Shown one piece after another: positions 28,051 to 40,592 of a DNA stretch of 64,000 bases (positions are counted from its first letter, which is position 1; each line of letters starts with the position of its first letter). The stretch is taken from positions 2,113,605 to 2,177,604 of the forward strand of contig CM022673.1 of assembly GCA_012295275.1 (NCBI GenBank), in the 5' to 3' direction. Made by a program: the position numbers and the translations under genes. The stretch is from Chrysomallon squamiferum (lineage: Eukaryota; Mollusca; Gastropoda; Neomphalida; Peltospiridae). Under the pieces are notes generated by a model. The model worked only from the letters and a program-made list of their open reading frames with translations. It ran no database searches and was not told where the DNA came from.

Positions 28051-31000
28051 ATTTATTTTATATTCTATTTTTTTTTTTTTTTTTTCACTTGAGTTTCAGT
28101 TGCTGGTGGTGAAATACAAGCTTAACTTATATTCTGTAGAAACAGCTGCATAGCTGATTTATATGTTTGTTCACAGAAAACATGTAAAGTTTGAAATAAC
28201 AATTTACACCAGAAGTCTGCATGGTTTAATCAAGATTATTAAACAAGGCAACCAAATTATTTTACAACAGGCCTGTTTAATAACTCTGTTATTACCTGGA
28301 AGTAACAAACTGCTATATTTAATGTGTTCTTGTGAAATAATCCTAAAATAACATGGCTGTCTGTAGCTGAGAAAACAAACACAGTCAGAATGTATCACAT
28401 TAAAGAGAACTCAAGTAAAGATCTCAATTATTTGTATTCTTCAAATATTGGGCATCAACAATTTGAAACATGAGGTCTGTGTCTATTTATAACAAGATTA
28501 ACGATCACTGACTGTCAACACAAAGCTCCATTCAGAGATTTATATTGATCTTATTGGAAGACATATATATTTTGATTGTACCTGCAAAGTTAATCACACT
28601 TTGGCCAAGAAGATATTAGAAATATATTGCAGCTTTGGCTGCAACCCAGAGCTTTGCATATTGGTACAGAAAACCACAGTTAAAAAGAATTATAAGTACA
28701 GAAACAAGCTTGATTTGGATAATGAATTATATTTCATGCTAGCCTATGCTCTAAAACTACATTTGGTGACCAGTGTTTCTTTTTTATTTTCTTTCTCTCC
28801 TTGTTATAAAACTTGATAATTACCTGAATCTGAAAACTTCTTCCTTTACTATAATTATAGATTTATTGCTATAACCAGGATTATATATATGTATGTATGT
28901 ATGTATTTATATATAAGGAATTATGTTTTATGCATTAAAAGCATCAAAATATATTTGATATTTGATATGAAATTAAATATTTCAAAATATAAACAATGTA
29001 AATGTAGATTTCTAGGTCTAAAACAAACCAGGCGCTGCTTTCAGAGAACAGTTAAAAAGAAATACATTATCTGATTCAAACTGAAACTTAAGGATTCGCT
29101 GGTTGAGAGGCTTCGTACTATCAGAGTTTTAAATGACTCCTGCTGCTGTGCGAAACCTTTGACTGGCTTCTATTAGCCAGAAAGACACAGAGTCATTAAG
29201 AAGACCTTCACCAACAGAAATAACAAACATAATCAACCACTTTAATGAACCATTACTGTAATTCCTGATACTATGGATTTTTCTGGTAAGTTAGTTCCAT
29301 AAAACAAAAAAAAACAATTACGAAGTTCTTTGACGTGAGTTACATTAACAACAAATTTACTGTTTTAGCATACATGTCTGATTGTTATTCATGACATATG
29401 AACTACAGAATAATTATGTAGATCTTTACTAGTATCACTGACAATAATTAAAATACCATTACAATTATAATTTAAATTAACAAGTAATTACATACACATT
29501 TTTCAATTAGTTGTGCAAAAATACATGTATACGCATGTATGCACACATGTACATTTACAAACACACACAGACATGTACACACAAAGGTTTACACAAGGAT
29601 ATCAATATATTATCAATACAAACATGTTTATACATACTCTTACTCACATGTTTACATACACACACCAGTACATTCTCCACAGTTTATTTTGTCTTTGCTA
29701 ATGACCTTGACAACAATGATTATTCAGATGTCTTACTGTAAGGATCTACATTATTTTCTGTTAATCAGCAATCATATTAATTCTAAGCATTATTTTAAAC
29801 CACTGCTTCCATACTGTATAACCATACTGTGTAATTACTAGATCAGGTATTGTCTGACCTCCTTAGACTATTATTAATATGTCTGCACCTCTTAGGATGA
29901 CAAGGGCTGGTCCAGTGGGAGTGGGGAGTGTTCTTCAGCTGAAAGAGCCTCTGGATGAACCTGAGCAGGGTGGTGTCACATGTGTGACAAGGAGTGCAAG
30001 CAAGTGTAGAATGTGCATTCACAAGTATTTTCCATTAAGAAAAGAACAGCAAGTAAATGTATTGTAAATAAGCATAATGTAATATGGGTGTAATTATTCT
30101 TCTGTATCATATGACCAAAAAAAAATCTCAGCATATCATGCGCTATATGTTCATATATAATAACTGTTGGAATGTTTGAGGTAAAAATCATTGTATTATG
30201 TACAAAATGACTTGAATCACACACCAAACGCCCCTCAATAGTTTAATATATATATTTTTATTAGAATACAAAAACAAAATATTGATCTTCTTTTACATTA
30301 AAAGTATCTCTTTCATCTAGAAAAACTGTATTTTTGATGTTGAAGTGTTTATTGATTGTGTGCTAAATGTATAGCTTAATATAAAAAAATATAAAAAATG
30401 TATATATGAGTAAAATGCAGATGTTTGATAAAAAAAAATGGTTTTAATGATTTTACTTAGGTTTTTGAAAGTGATCAATACTTGGAAGGGTATAAACAAA
30501 CACAGCCATACTGCTGCATGGATGACATTTTATGTTGCTTTGTTTGTTGAAAACACATCAATCCAGGACAGGTTAAATAATCATGGTGGATTGTTAGATA
30601 GATGGCTGGACTGGTAGATGAATGGATGGATGGATGGATGGATGGATGGATGGATGGATGGATGGGTTTATAGATGGATGAGCTTTATATTTCAATGTCA
30701 TGACAAAATGGTTCATACATGTACATACTTACATACACACACAGAGATACACTCACATATTTACCTGTATGAATAATCATAAAGAAAAAAATAGGATATA
30801 CTCTGAATCCATCATAGATATTTTTTAGAATTTATTTTTTTTTTTACAAATTCATTATTATTATCTTAAGGATTGTATAATTATGCATGTTATTTTGTCT
30901 TGATTTCTGTATTAGTCAATCTGTCTATCCTTAAGGATTTCAAAAACTGTTTTAGTACTGTTGTCTTTTTCCAATAAAATTATGAAAATACCAAATAATA

Positions 31001-33099
31001 ATAATAAAATGAAGAAAGAAAAAATGCTACTGTTCAAAATTCCCATAGATTTTCACCAAAAAAAATTTATGATCACGTTTCATCATCCACTTTCCTCATT
31101 CACTTTCTTAATGATTTCCAATCACTGTTATAAACCTATCACTGCATCTAAAAGCAAATTCATGTCAAAAGTGAGATAATTTCTTGTGTCATACAGGTCA
31201 GTCAGACTTTTAAACATCAATCTCACAAGCCAATTAGTCATCCACATTGATCAGTGATAAATTCCTGCAAACTGAGATGATTGTTATTGTTGTGTTGTGA
31301 TTGTGAATTTTTAAAACTCTGCTTTGTTTTACAACAGATTTTTGTAAGTGCTGCGGCATGAGTTATTAATTTTCTCCTGTGTGCAATCAATATGGCTGCA
31401 TGTTGACTTTTATAGTGGCCACCTGTTACTCCTTGACAGCAACATTAACTGGATCCAAGTCTATGCACAGTTTTCTTCATGTACGAAACTTTTAACATGA
31501 ATTATGTTTAAACAGTTTTCAATCCTATCCTCACTCTCTGAACCAAAATAAGGAAATGTTTCACATACAATTTTAAACAGATTTCAGGCTTGTTCTCTCT
31601 CTTTTTGAATATGAATAAAGAATAGTTTATATAGTATAATTAATAAAATACTCCTCTTTTAACTGACCATTCAGATATTTCCCCTTTCATGTTAGAGTCC
31701 CCAGCTCCCTTATCAAAGGCTATCACATTTACTTTACTGTCTGTGAGAAGGTGTGTATGTAAACGATCCTTTGCTTTTTACTGATATAATGGGTTTCCTT
31801 TTCCATGCTATAGGTATGCAAGAAAACACAATAATATTATACAAATACAAATTCAAAATGTGTTAGTAAATTTCAATTTTTTTCTGAGATTAGAGATGCT
31901 GTTGTCACGGCCTTGTTGAAAGAGGAAAGAGAATAAAGAAAACGTATAAAATGGTTTTAAACAAATAAACACACATGAAAATGAAAGTCTTCAGAAAACA
32001 TGAAAATCGAACATGCACGGAGGTGAATTTCAAAAATGCATCTATGCAGCATGGCTGAAATGTAAGGGATGCATGATGTCAATAAAGTGTGCACCAATCT
32101 GCAGCAACATCGTACTGGTACGTTACACTAAAACAACAGCTTGCAGCCAGAAGGCTTTGAAGTTAAACTGAGTTTTTGAACTTGAAAAGAATTCTCATGT
32201 TCACTATTGATTCTGCAAAGTAAACTGAGCAGGAATATCTTTAATGATATCTTATTATTATTATTCTTATTCTTATTATTATTTTTATTATTTTTATTAT
32301 TACTATTATTGTTATTGTTATTATGGTTACTTATATTATCATCATCATTATTGATACTATCAATATTATTATTATATTACTGTTGTTGTTGCTGCTGCTA
32401 CTGTTATTGTTACTAATATTTTTGGTATTATTAATAATAGTATTAGTAATATTTTTTTCATCTTTTTAACTTTTTATTATGTATTTATTTATTTATCTAT
32501 CTATTATTTGTAAGTATTATTATTATAATAATTATAATTATTATTTTTAATTATTATTTATCATTACTATTTTACTGTTATTATTATTATTAATTACTAT
32601 TACTATTTAACCTCATTACTTGCCAGGACAACTGTACACAAAAGAGAAATACATTCAGGTGTTAGAAGAAAGAAAGTATTTATTTCACCCATTAAGTAAA
32701 CACATTTAGCAGACCAATTCACACAATGTGTTTACTGTCATACATGACCGGAATACCCAAATTATATTCTGTATTTTTTTTTTATATACAAATTAAATGT
32801 TAAATGGCTTTGCTGTGAAACATTAACTGAGAAGACTATTTAATTTTAATAAACATGGACAAATTTTTTTTTTTTTCTTTTCATTTTTGGTTATAAATTT
32901 TGGACTCTCTTTCCTCTGGTAAATTAAATGTTGAAAGCCTTTTCCTTCAAAGAAGAATATGAAATACTGGTGAATATAAAAGAACTGTTTCCATTTATTT
33001 GAAATATGTCAAATTCGCTTTAATATTATAATTTGGAAATTTAACAAGTGAAAAGTTTAAAAAATATCATAAAAAAAGAATAAAGTATAAACCCGAACC

Positions 33100-33138
<39 letters not shown>

Positions 33139-35762
33139 TGGCCACATAAAAGCCAACAAATAATAATAATAATAATAAGTTATAATATTAATAATAATGA
33201 TAGTAATAATAATAGCAACAACAACAACAACAACAATACCAATAATAATATAAAGTTATAATAATAATAATGATAACAATACTAATGTTAAAATAAAATA
33301 GCAACATGATGATAATAATGATAATAACAATCAACATCATTATCATCATCAACATCATCATCATCACAAAATGAGGCAGAACAGAACAATGCCTAAAGGT
33401 GCCAGCCCACCTGTACAGAGAGACATGCCAGAATTGACTTTGAACTGAACTGGGACCAAGAGTTATTGGCAAGGCACATTGGTGGCATTGTGTCTGAAGA
33501 TACCTTGTATCCCTCTGTACACATCAAATACGTGGCTTGTTGAACAATCCAGAAGACACAAAATAACAACTGTCAAAAGACATGTCCAGAAACATTTCAC
33601 ACTACAAATACTGTGTATTATAGCAGTGTTACAGGAAAACTTAAATTTTAGAAGTTTTGAGTTTGTTAGATGATTTTTTGTTTTAAATGTTTTTGTTTGG
33701 ACAGTTGTTGGTTGCCATATTTGTTTGCTTGCCTGGTTGACCAGCTGCCTTTTTGGCTAATGGCTGCTTCTTTGGTTGGTTTGACTTGTTGGTTGTTTGA
33801 CTTGTTGGTTCTTTGGTTGTTTGATTTGTTGGTTGTTTGATTGGTTGGTTGTTTGACTTGTTGGTTCTTTGGTTGGTTGGTTGTTTGACTTGCTGGTTGT
33901 TTGATTTGTTGGTTGTTGATTTGTTCATTGGTCATTTGTTGTTTGTCTTGTTGGTTTGACTTGTTGGTTGTTTGATTGGTTGTTTGTTTGACTAATGGTT
34001 GTTGTTTGACTTGTTGGTTGTTTGTTGGTTGGTTGTTTGACTTGTTGGTTTGGTTGTTTGTTAGTCTGTTGTTTGGTTGATTTGTTGGTTGTTTGACTTG
34101 TTTGTTTGACTTGTTGTTTGTTTGACTTGTTGGTTGTTTGATTGGTTACTTGGTTACTGTTTGGTTAGTCTGTTGGTTGGTTGATTTGTTGGTTGTTTGA
34201 CTTGTTTGTTTGACTTGTTGTTTGTTTGACTTGTTGGTTGTTTGACTTGTTGGTTGTTTGATTGGTTGTTTGTTTGACTTGTTGTTTGTTTGACTGGTTG
34301 GTTGCTTGACTTGTTGGTTGTTTGGTTACTTGGTTACTGTTTGGTTAGTCTGTTGGTTGCTAGCTGATTAATAATGAGCATAAAGCTAGAAAGACTGACA
34401 AACAGACAAGTAAATTTCAAAATTATTTTTCATGACTCAGACAGTATAATGTTATTGTTAAAATAAAAAGATGTGAAATTTTGTATTACTTTATAATGTT
34501 TCACAACCTTCACACACACACACACACCTTTAATTTGATTTCAGTGCATATATAATATATATCACACTCTTATGGAGTTACAAGATGTTACATATGTAAG
34601 TATAACCCATGTCACTGTAAATTAGACATCTGTAGCTCAGGTCTGAACACCTGGCTTTCAGTGTTTAATACACACAACACACAGATAAGGAGTGGTCTGT
34701 AACTAAGAAGTACAGCACTTATCTGAGGTCAGTCACATGATTAATTCTTCCTATTCCAGACAGCACTCCAAAAATGACATTTCAAAAACAACAGTATTTG
34801 TTATCCCTTGCTTACTAAATTTTTATTTAAAAACAAGAGAATTCTATTTTTGTCTTTCAAACTAAATTTTCAAAAATAACCCCATTATTTAATAATTTAA
34901 TTAATAATTTAATAAAAAATGTGATGAGATAGTTTACTATTGAGTAAAAGAACAAACAAAAAAAAGATTCACACTGGGTAATACATTATAATGTTCTCTA
35001 CACCAATGATACATTTTAAATGAACTGTTTAAATTACAAACATGTGGCTGCTATAAACCAGTATGAAAGGAAGCTGATATGTGTACAAAATGTTTGAGAA
35101 AACAGTGCACCAACTGTGATAGACTAAATCCATTTTAGTCATTAACACTTTGCAAAAACTAAACTGTTTCAATCAACATACAGCTTAGTTCAAATTTTCA
35201 CCACATCTTGAAACAATCAAGGTATATTCACAACAGATATATATTTTCAACATCCTAATCAGGAAAGATTTTTTCACCAAACTGTTTAAACATGAAAATG
35301 TGTATTTATCTTTTTACTTTACAACAGAGGTGATTAAGAAATAACACAAATATATACACATGTAATCTTCTTTTCCAGCTTTACTTTGTGTGTTCGTGAC
35401 AACATGCCAGTACATGACGACAGTTGATAAGCTTCATTTATTATTAAAACAAAATAGCTGTAGATACTCAGTGTTTGTACAAGCACTAATCGTGTAAGTG
35501 CTCATCTGATTTTACGATCTCTGGTTTATTAGTTGTTTAATCACACACACATGCCAAATGATCTGTAAACTACATAATGTATTATGTATTATGTGTAATG
35601 TATTATGTATTATGTGTAATGTATTATGTACTATGTGTAATGCAGAAGAGTAAGAAAGGTTTGAATGGGTGGACTAAGTAAATGTTTTTGACATAAAACA
35701 CAGAATATGTTTGTTCTAGCTGTTTCTTTTTATATTATACTGACTTAACAGATGTCACAGCA

Positions 35763-35816
<54 letters not shown>

Positions 35817-36191
35817 GTTTTTATTAATCAAATTTTATTTAGTTCTGGATATCAAAAAACTAATAACATACATTGCAGAACCCAGCATATTGAAAAATCT
35901 GACATTTTATATTTATCTTATGGGAAAAAATGTAACCTTTAAAAAATGTATTTATTTGATTTGTCCAAATTTTATTTAAATGTGTTTTTCAAAACTGCAA
36001 TAACAGCGTAATATATATTTTAATATAAATTGAATTCTACACAGCAAATACGTTAATTATTTTTAGAGATGGACTGAATTGAATGTTGTTAAAGATACTG
36101 GCTATGCATTCTGCAATATAACTGAGGTCTTACAGAAAACATATATGTAATAAAAATGATGAATTTTTAAATGGTAGACCACACACATCTG

Positions 36192-36268
<77 letters not shown>

Positions 36269-37508
36269 CTATGTATATATATATATTATTTCACAATATT
36301 TTAATAATTAGGGTAACATTATTTTAATATAATAGTATATACTGATATTTATACATATATATATATATATTAGTTCCAGAATAAGTATAATCATTGCTAC
36401 AGAGTAAGTCAAAGTTATAAATAAAAAGTATATCACAAATTAAATTTATTTTCTCATTTATTCCTCTTCGTTTTAAAATAATAATAATAATAATAATAAT
36501 AATAATCATAATAATAAAAAAATAATAAACATTAAAACAATTCTTTAAAAAAAAAAAAATAATAAATCTTAAGCACGTATTAGCCTAGTGCTTGTAAATA
36601 AAATATCTCTTCATGCCTGTACACACAAAACATGACCTAGTTACTATAAAAAGACATTTCAATAGATTTATAATACTGTTTATTCAGTTCATGGTGTCTG
36701 ACAGGTCATACACAAAATTATCTCTAGAAACATTCCTCACAGTTTTAATTCACTAAGTATTACAAAGTATAATCACCCTGACAACCATTGTCAAAAGCGT
36801 CTATGCTCTTAGCAACCTGTAATTAACATTTGGTTAGAATTAGACAGTAAGGAAAATCACAGGAATTTTTGAAAGCTGTGACAAATTATTTGTTATGTCA
36901 GATGTTTCTTCATAATGCAGTTTATATATATTTATATATATTTATACATATTTATATTGTAGGAAAAAACACAAAATGTCAGGTTTTTTCAATTTAGGCA
37001 ATCACTGGAGTTTTGAATTTCATAACCATATAAATTATGGATCACAATCTTTTTTATTTTAATATTTTATTAAGGCACATAATAAAGTGATAAATAATAT
37101 TTGGTTATATACGAAAAATAAAACCTTTTATCATATTTATTTATTTATTTATTTCAAAACATTCTGAACGAATTGATTTTCATTGAAATAAAACCCCAAT
37201 CTCAGGTGTTTCAATCTAATGGGTTCTGTTATTAATATCTTGATATACAGAACAAAACAAAATCTGGTTAATAAAAAAAAAAAAAAAATGTATAAATTCT
37301 TAAAGAAATGTGTCTGAAATTATTTTAACATAATAGGATCTAGACAAATTAGTGTTTTTGTGATAAAAATAAGTGATAGATTATTATTTTTTATACTAAT
37401 CATTTTACTCAGACATTAGTATAGACTATAGTATTCAAATGATTTACAGGTATTTATTAAATTTTTTGAAAAAATATACATCCATTATTTAAGATCTGGT
37501 AGTTTTTT

Positions 37509-37588
<80 letters not shown>

Positions 37589-40020
37589 AATAATACTGTC
37601 TAATTCACATAAATGGGCTACTAACAAAAACAATGTTATTCCTTTCTTCTTGCTGCCTTGTGTGCATCTAAGGCACAAACAGAACTGAATGAAAAGATGA
37701 ATATCAATATATAAAAACAACATGAAGAAAACAAAGTGACAAACAGAACTGAATTAAAAGATGAATATCAATATGTAAAAGCAACATGAAGAAAACAAAG
37801 TGACAAACAGAGAGAGAAAATTTCTCACTGAAAAACCTAATAAACTGCATGCACTCCAATATATACGTGCACTAAACACGTTAATCATCAAACAACCAAT
37901 TAGCTGACAGATCTGTATACGACACAGTACACTGTTTGTCTTATTCACACTCAGTCATGTCAAATATTTATCTCCAGAGAACAGAACATTTGATTTTATA
38001 AAAAAAAAAATTTACTTTATTTTTTCAAATAACTTTAGTATAAGGTCGCTATGCTTGATTCAGATTCAAGTACCTCACAGATAAGTAAACAGTGAAATAT
38101 TGATGAGAATAGATTCTGGTGCATTTGTTTGTTTTCTTTCTAACAAAAAGACCTTTTTTATTTTTTATTTTATTTTTTTTTTTTTTTTTTTTTTTTTTCA
38201 TATTTACCTTGCATTGGAATCTGTATTTTATTTAACCCACTCCTGTACCTGTTTTCTATGATCAATAATGTCTGCTTTGTAAAGATTAATTTTTTGAGAG
38301 TGTGTGTGTGTGTGTGTTTTTTTATTCTTTCAAAGTGTAATATAACTTGAGGTAAATTTGAGATGAAATTATATTTCTAATACTAAGTACTGAAATCAGT
38401 TTAATTTAGAATTATAGTTGTAATTCAGTAATACCTTGTGTTAACAATTTACCAAATGCCCAGAATATAAAATGAAAAAAACATATATATATATTCCAGC
38501 TTTATATCATCAGTGATGCTACCTGTTAGTTTTACAAGTTTTCAACAATTATTTATTCATTCATTCATTCATATAAAGACAAATCAACACACACTCACAC
38601 ACACACATACAGATCATGAAAACAATAATACAAATCTTTTTCTTATCAAATAGCCATCACTTAAAATATCATTTACATTAATCACTGAACAAACCTGGAA
38701 TCTTTGTAGTATTATTTATGCAGTGATACAGTTAATATTGTATATGTAAACAGCAATATAGTCACTTTACTTCTGAATACATCTGATAATTCATTGTAAA
38801 AATATGTAAATGTTCTTATTACATACTCACACACACAGAACACACACACACACAAATACACGTGCCACCCATTCATCAGTTCATCTAACCATTCATCAAT
38901 CTATCCATACAAGCATACACTTTTTATAAAACATAGAGAAACACTTGAAAACAGACAATACTCAAACATGCATAATATATCCTGTATGCTCATATTTCAG
39001 TTACACTCATTAATTAACAACGATACACATAAAGAGGATTTTTAACACTGTAACAGATAATGATGGTAATTGATTTTACATAAGCTGATCAAAATTAATT
39101 TCATGGCTTGTACGACATGACTTGGAAGCTGTTACTCATATATCGCACACTGATTGTCATATTGATATTTCCTTTTGCAGCAGTTCTGAACAACACTGGT
39201 CATAAACAATGCATGAGAGAAGCTGTTGACAACTGAATGAAAGTTGAAAACACTATGAATTTTATATGTCAAATCTTTACCAGAAATTATTTTACATATG
39301 TGTCTGTGTGTCTGTATGTGTATGTATGTGTCTGTGTGTGTTTATATATCTGTATGTGTGTGTGAGTGTGTGTGTTTATGTATAAATATTTATGTGTGTA
39401 AAAAATTAAATAATATTTGATTTAACATTTATTTAATTTCAAACAATGTAAATAAATAACTGGTCTGCTTGGGTGTCTGTGTGTGTGTGTGTTTTTATGT
39501 AAATACATAATACACACACATGATACCCACATTGAAGTTTAAGCTGTCTTTTCATGACTATTTTTAGAACAGAGTCATTTACCAAGAACAACATTTAAGA
39601 TTTTAGGTTACAAAGTACAAATCACAGACAGAAAACAAGTTCGAAACAAATTTCAACAATTAAATAAAACTCAAGAAAACAAACATAAATGAAATAAAAC
39701 AAAGTAAATTAAAATGTATAATTTAAAATAGATATATACCTATGTGTTTCAATATGTTTTTATTATTGTTATAACAATGATTAATAATGTAACTGGGGGG
39801 GGGTTGAACCTTCTATGATCTCTTGCCTTTTTTTTTTTTTTCTTCTTTTTAAAAAAAATATTTAATTGAATGAAAACAAAGTACATATTTCAGAAAATTG
39901 CATTTGGAATGAAAACTATTTTAATAAAATAATTAATAATTTAATTAATTACATATTATATATTATAACAAATATAATTATAATAAACATGTGGTTTTAT
40001 GTATACATCTGTCTCTGTGG

Positions 40021-40052
<32 letters not shown>

Positions 40053-40054
40053 AT

Positions 40055-40109
<55 letters not shown>

Positions 40110-40509
40110 TGAATGACATGTGTATGTGTGTGTGACTGTGTGTGTGTGCATGTGTATGTGTGTGAGTGTGTGCATGTGTATGTGTGTGTGACTGTGTGTG
40201 TGTGCATGTGTGTGTGTCTGTGTGTGTCTGTGTGTCTGTGTGTGTTAGAATGACAGCCTATGTATTTATAATACTACTAATATAAAAACAGGAAACAATA
40301 TAAAGCATGATACATGTGATTATATGTTTGTATAAAGACACACAGACATACACACACATATATATATATATATATATAAAATTACACATGCATATTATAT
40401 AAACATTACCTGTTGGTGTTATGCTGTTAATAACTGAAAACGCAGACAGGCACTTTGTAAAATAGCTGATTAAGACCACAAATACACATCCAAGTCGAAG
40501 AATTTTCAT
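3877..40509 (-). CDS. KIAA1549: KIAA1549-family (DUF3827) mucin-like type I transmembrane protein, 16 exons
   Basis: Sixteen coding exons join with consistent phases: 40410-40509, 18150-26086, 17547-17725, 16822-16984, 16050-16261, 13001-13176, 11585-11715, 10156-10283, 9313-9400, 8733-8844, 8160-8199, 7673-7803, 5709-5801, 5290-5324, 4722-4846, 3877-4404 (stop TGA at 3877-3879). All introns read GT..AG. The sum is 10,178 bases, or 10,176 (3391 residues plus stop) after removing two one-base insertions in exon 2. Order: signal peptide, ~2650-residue Ser/Thr-rich ectodomain, SEA-like module, one membrane span (~residues 2814-2837), ~530-residue tail. Tail motifs [29 protein letters not shown] and [13 protein letters not shown] fit the KIAA1549 family by recall of the family, not by a search. 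The vertebrate founder is known mainly from KIAA1549-BRAF fusions; its normal role is poorly defined. An adhesion or surface-coat role is only inferred from the architecture. Confidence 0.85.
4722..13176 (-). CDS. KIAA1549: Exons 6-15 of the KIAA1549-like gene: cytoplasmic tail
   Basis: Ten short exons (13001-13176, 11585-11715, 10156-10283, 9313-9400, 8733-8844, 8160-8199, 7673-7803, 5709-5801, 5290-5324, 4722-4846), each with clear splice sites and matching phases. The exon at 9313-9400 codes for a highly charged segment ([20 protein letters not shown], then RERKRRNRE), probably helical or coiled-coil. The exon at 8733-8844 carries [12 protein letters not shown], which resembles the family's QKEMDRVLD-type motif. 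The exon at 7673-7803 carries [19 protein letters not shown], the most family-diagnostic stretch. Several clusters of Lys/Arg ([20 protein letters not shown]) could act as membrane-binding or nuclear-localisation patches. The 35- and 40-base exons are tiny but keep phase, so the chain is well supported. Confidence 0.82.
7252..7326. repeat. (CA)n followed by (GA)n microsatellite
   Basis: An uninterrupted CA run of about 50 bases passes into aaagaaagagagagagaga. It lies in the intron between the exons at 7673 and 5801 of the KIAA1549-like gene. Confidence 0.95.
8382..8560. repeat. (GATA)n-type tetranucleotide tract
   Basis: Imperfect GATA/GACA/GGAT/TATA repeats span about 180 bases within the intron between the exons at 8733 and 8199. 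Confidence 0.9.
11252..11300. repeat. (CA)n microsatellite
   Basis: An almost pure CA run of about 48 bases in the intron after the exon at 11585. Confidence 0.9.
11448..11580. repeat. 16-bp tandem array touching a splice donor
   Basis: Units alternate between gttaactgcttatgtt and aacttcttatgt-type forms, about eight copies. The array runs into the 5' splice site of the KIAA1549-like exon at 11585-11715 (donor gtaagaacataag on the minus strand), so the first intronic bases resemble the repeat unit. Confidence 0.8.
16050..16261 (-). CDS. KIAA1549: Exon 5 of the KIAA1549-like gene: transmembrane exon
   Basis: Acceptor cttttcatccaaag|CCTACG and donor CAAGAG|gtgaag bound a 212-bp exon. A short Ser/Thr-rich stalk ([16 protein letters not shown]) precedes one hydrophobic segment, [20 protein letters not shown], followed by [11 protein letters not shown]. 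The five cysteines directly after the span are likely palmitoylation sites (inference). With the N-terminal signal peptide this gives a type I topology: ectodomain outside, tail inside. Confidence 0.88.
16822..17725 (-). CDS. KIAA1549: Exons 3 and 4 of the KIAA1549-like gene: SEA-like juxtamembrane module
   Basis: Exon 3 is 17547-17725 and exon 4 is 16822-16984; the 562-bp intron between them is mostly (TATG)n/(TG)n. Exon 3 begins with [20 protein letters not shown], continues with a helix-like [10 protein letters not shown] segment and contains RRRKR, a furin-type basic site, 8 residues before its end. Exon 4 codes for [20 protein letters not shown] followed by [20 protein letters not shown]. 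The pattern of N-linked sites (NIT, NVS), a beta-strand pair and two helices resembles the SEA-like fold before the membrane span in KIAA1549-type proteins. The fold is inferred, not demonstrated; the classical GSVVV autocleavage motif is absent. Confidence 0.75.
17040..17250. repeat. (TATG)n/(TG)n microsatellite
   Basis: TATG and TG repeats fill most of the short intron between the two SEA-like exons and produce spurious open frames on both strands. Confidence 0.9.
18150..26086 (-). CDS. KIAA1549: Exon 2 of the KIAA1549-like gene: giant Ser/Thr-rich mucin-like ectodomain
   Basis: The acceptor ttttctttttag|CAGGTG lies just above 26086 and the donor ACAG|gtaagat just below 18150. The exon codes for ~2645 residues dominated by Ser and Thr with Leu, Glu and Pro and almost no Cys, as expected for an extended, heavily O-glycosylated ectodomain. 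Three zones are visible: a non-repetitive Ser/Thr part (about 26.0-21.2 kb), a degenerate zone with recurring SESLEMS-type motifs (about 21.2-19.8 kb), and an 11-residue tandem repeat of the type [11 protein letters not shown] (about 19.79-18.4 kb). A Thr/Ser/Pro stretch leads to the donor. The open frame is broken twice by single extra bases (T5 run at 23633-23637; AA at 19097-19098). Removing both restores one frame and the phase required by the flanking exons. Confidence 0.85.
18413..19790 (-). repeat. Coding minisatellite: about 40 tandem 33-bp units (11-residue repeat)
   Basis: On the plus strand the unit reads like gaggatgtctctaacact followed by gagcttattgacagt, 33 bp in all. On the coding minus strand each unit gives an 11-residue repeat of the [11 protein letters not shown] type. 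A second unit type (gcagatgactccagtattga...) codes for the [11 protein letters not shown] variant and recurs within the array, so a higher-order structure exists. The 33-bp length keeps frame, allowing copy-number change without frame loss. One unit (near 19091-19100) has one extra A, which shifts the frame. Confidence 0.92.
30620..30664. repeat. (GGAT)n microsatellite in intron 1
   Basis: About eleven GGAT units in a row. Confidence 0.9.
33760..34370. repeat. TTGGTTGTTTGA-type minisatellite in intron 1
   Basis: About 600 bases built from ttggttgtttga, cttgttggttgtttga and similar words, with larger blocks that recur (for example gttacttggttactgtttgg seen twice near 34145-34345). The strand is almost free of A apart from the GA steps, giving Asn/Gln-rich frames on the minus strand that are not genes. 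Confidence 0.9.
35766..35815. repeat. (GT)n microsatellite
   Basis: An uninterrupted GT run of about 50 bases in intron 1. Confidence 0.95.
36190..36290. repeat. (TA)n(TG)n compound microsatellite
   Basis: A TA run passes directly into a TG run of about 50 bases and then back into TA. Confidence 0.9.
37513..37590. repeat. (AAT)n microsatellite
   Basis: About 24 AAT units in intron 1. Just downstream, ~37670-37810, a ~60-base segment (acaaacagaactgaat...) is duplicated in tandem. Confidence 0.9.
40023..40250. repeat. (GT)n-rich compound tract
   Basis: Long GT runs interrupted by gcatgtgtat and gactgtg words lie about 160 bases inside intron 1 from the signal-peptide exon. Confidence 0.9.
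40410..40509 (-). CDS. KIAA1549: Exon 1 of the KIAA1549-like gene: signal peptide
   Basis: The ATG at 40507-40509 sits in an aaaATGa context and opens [20 protein letters not shown], a classic signal peptide (basic n-region, hydrophobic core, then LSA as a likely cleavage site). An in-frame GTG at 40525-40527 lies upstream, but ATG is the better start and removes six residues that would spoil the signal peptide. The exon ends ACACCAACAG|gtaatg in phase 1. The first base of the next codon is completed by CA at the start of exon 2 (26086), which is the main reason for joining them across 14.3 kb. Confidence 0.8.
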
Positions 40510-40592
40510 TTTTAAGATCCTCTTCACAAACTACAAAGAGCCATAAAAGTTAAAAGCAGGACTACAAATCCAGAGAGATTCACTCGAGTACT

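Larger units (their letters stand above)
26087..40409 (-). other. Intron 1 of the KIAA1549-like gene (14.3 kb)
   Basis: No exon-like stretch with splice sites and protein-like composition was found here. The intron is AT-rich and holds poly(T), (TTTA)n near 27.9-28.07 kb, (GGAT)n near 30.6 kb, (TTA)n near 32.25-32.6 kb, (AAT)n and a (TA)n(CA)n tract near 33.1 kb, a TTGGTTGTTTGA minisatellite at 33.76-34.37 kb, (GT)n at 35.77 kb, (TA)n(TG)n at 36.2 kb, (AAT)n at 37.51-37.59 kb and (GT)n at 40.02-40.25 kb. Less repetitive islands lie near 28.6-29.3, 31.2-32.2 and 33.37-33.66 kb; none gave a supportable gene. Small alternative exons cannot be excluded. Confidence 0.7.

Noticed and set aside
33666-33935. 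Asn/Gln/Thr-rich minus-strand ORFs
   Set aside because: They are readings of the TTGGTTGTTTGA minisatellite.
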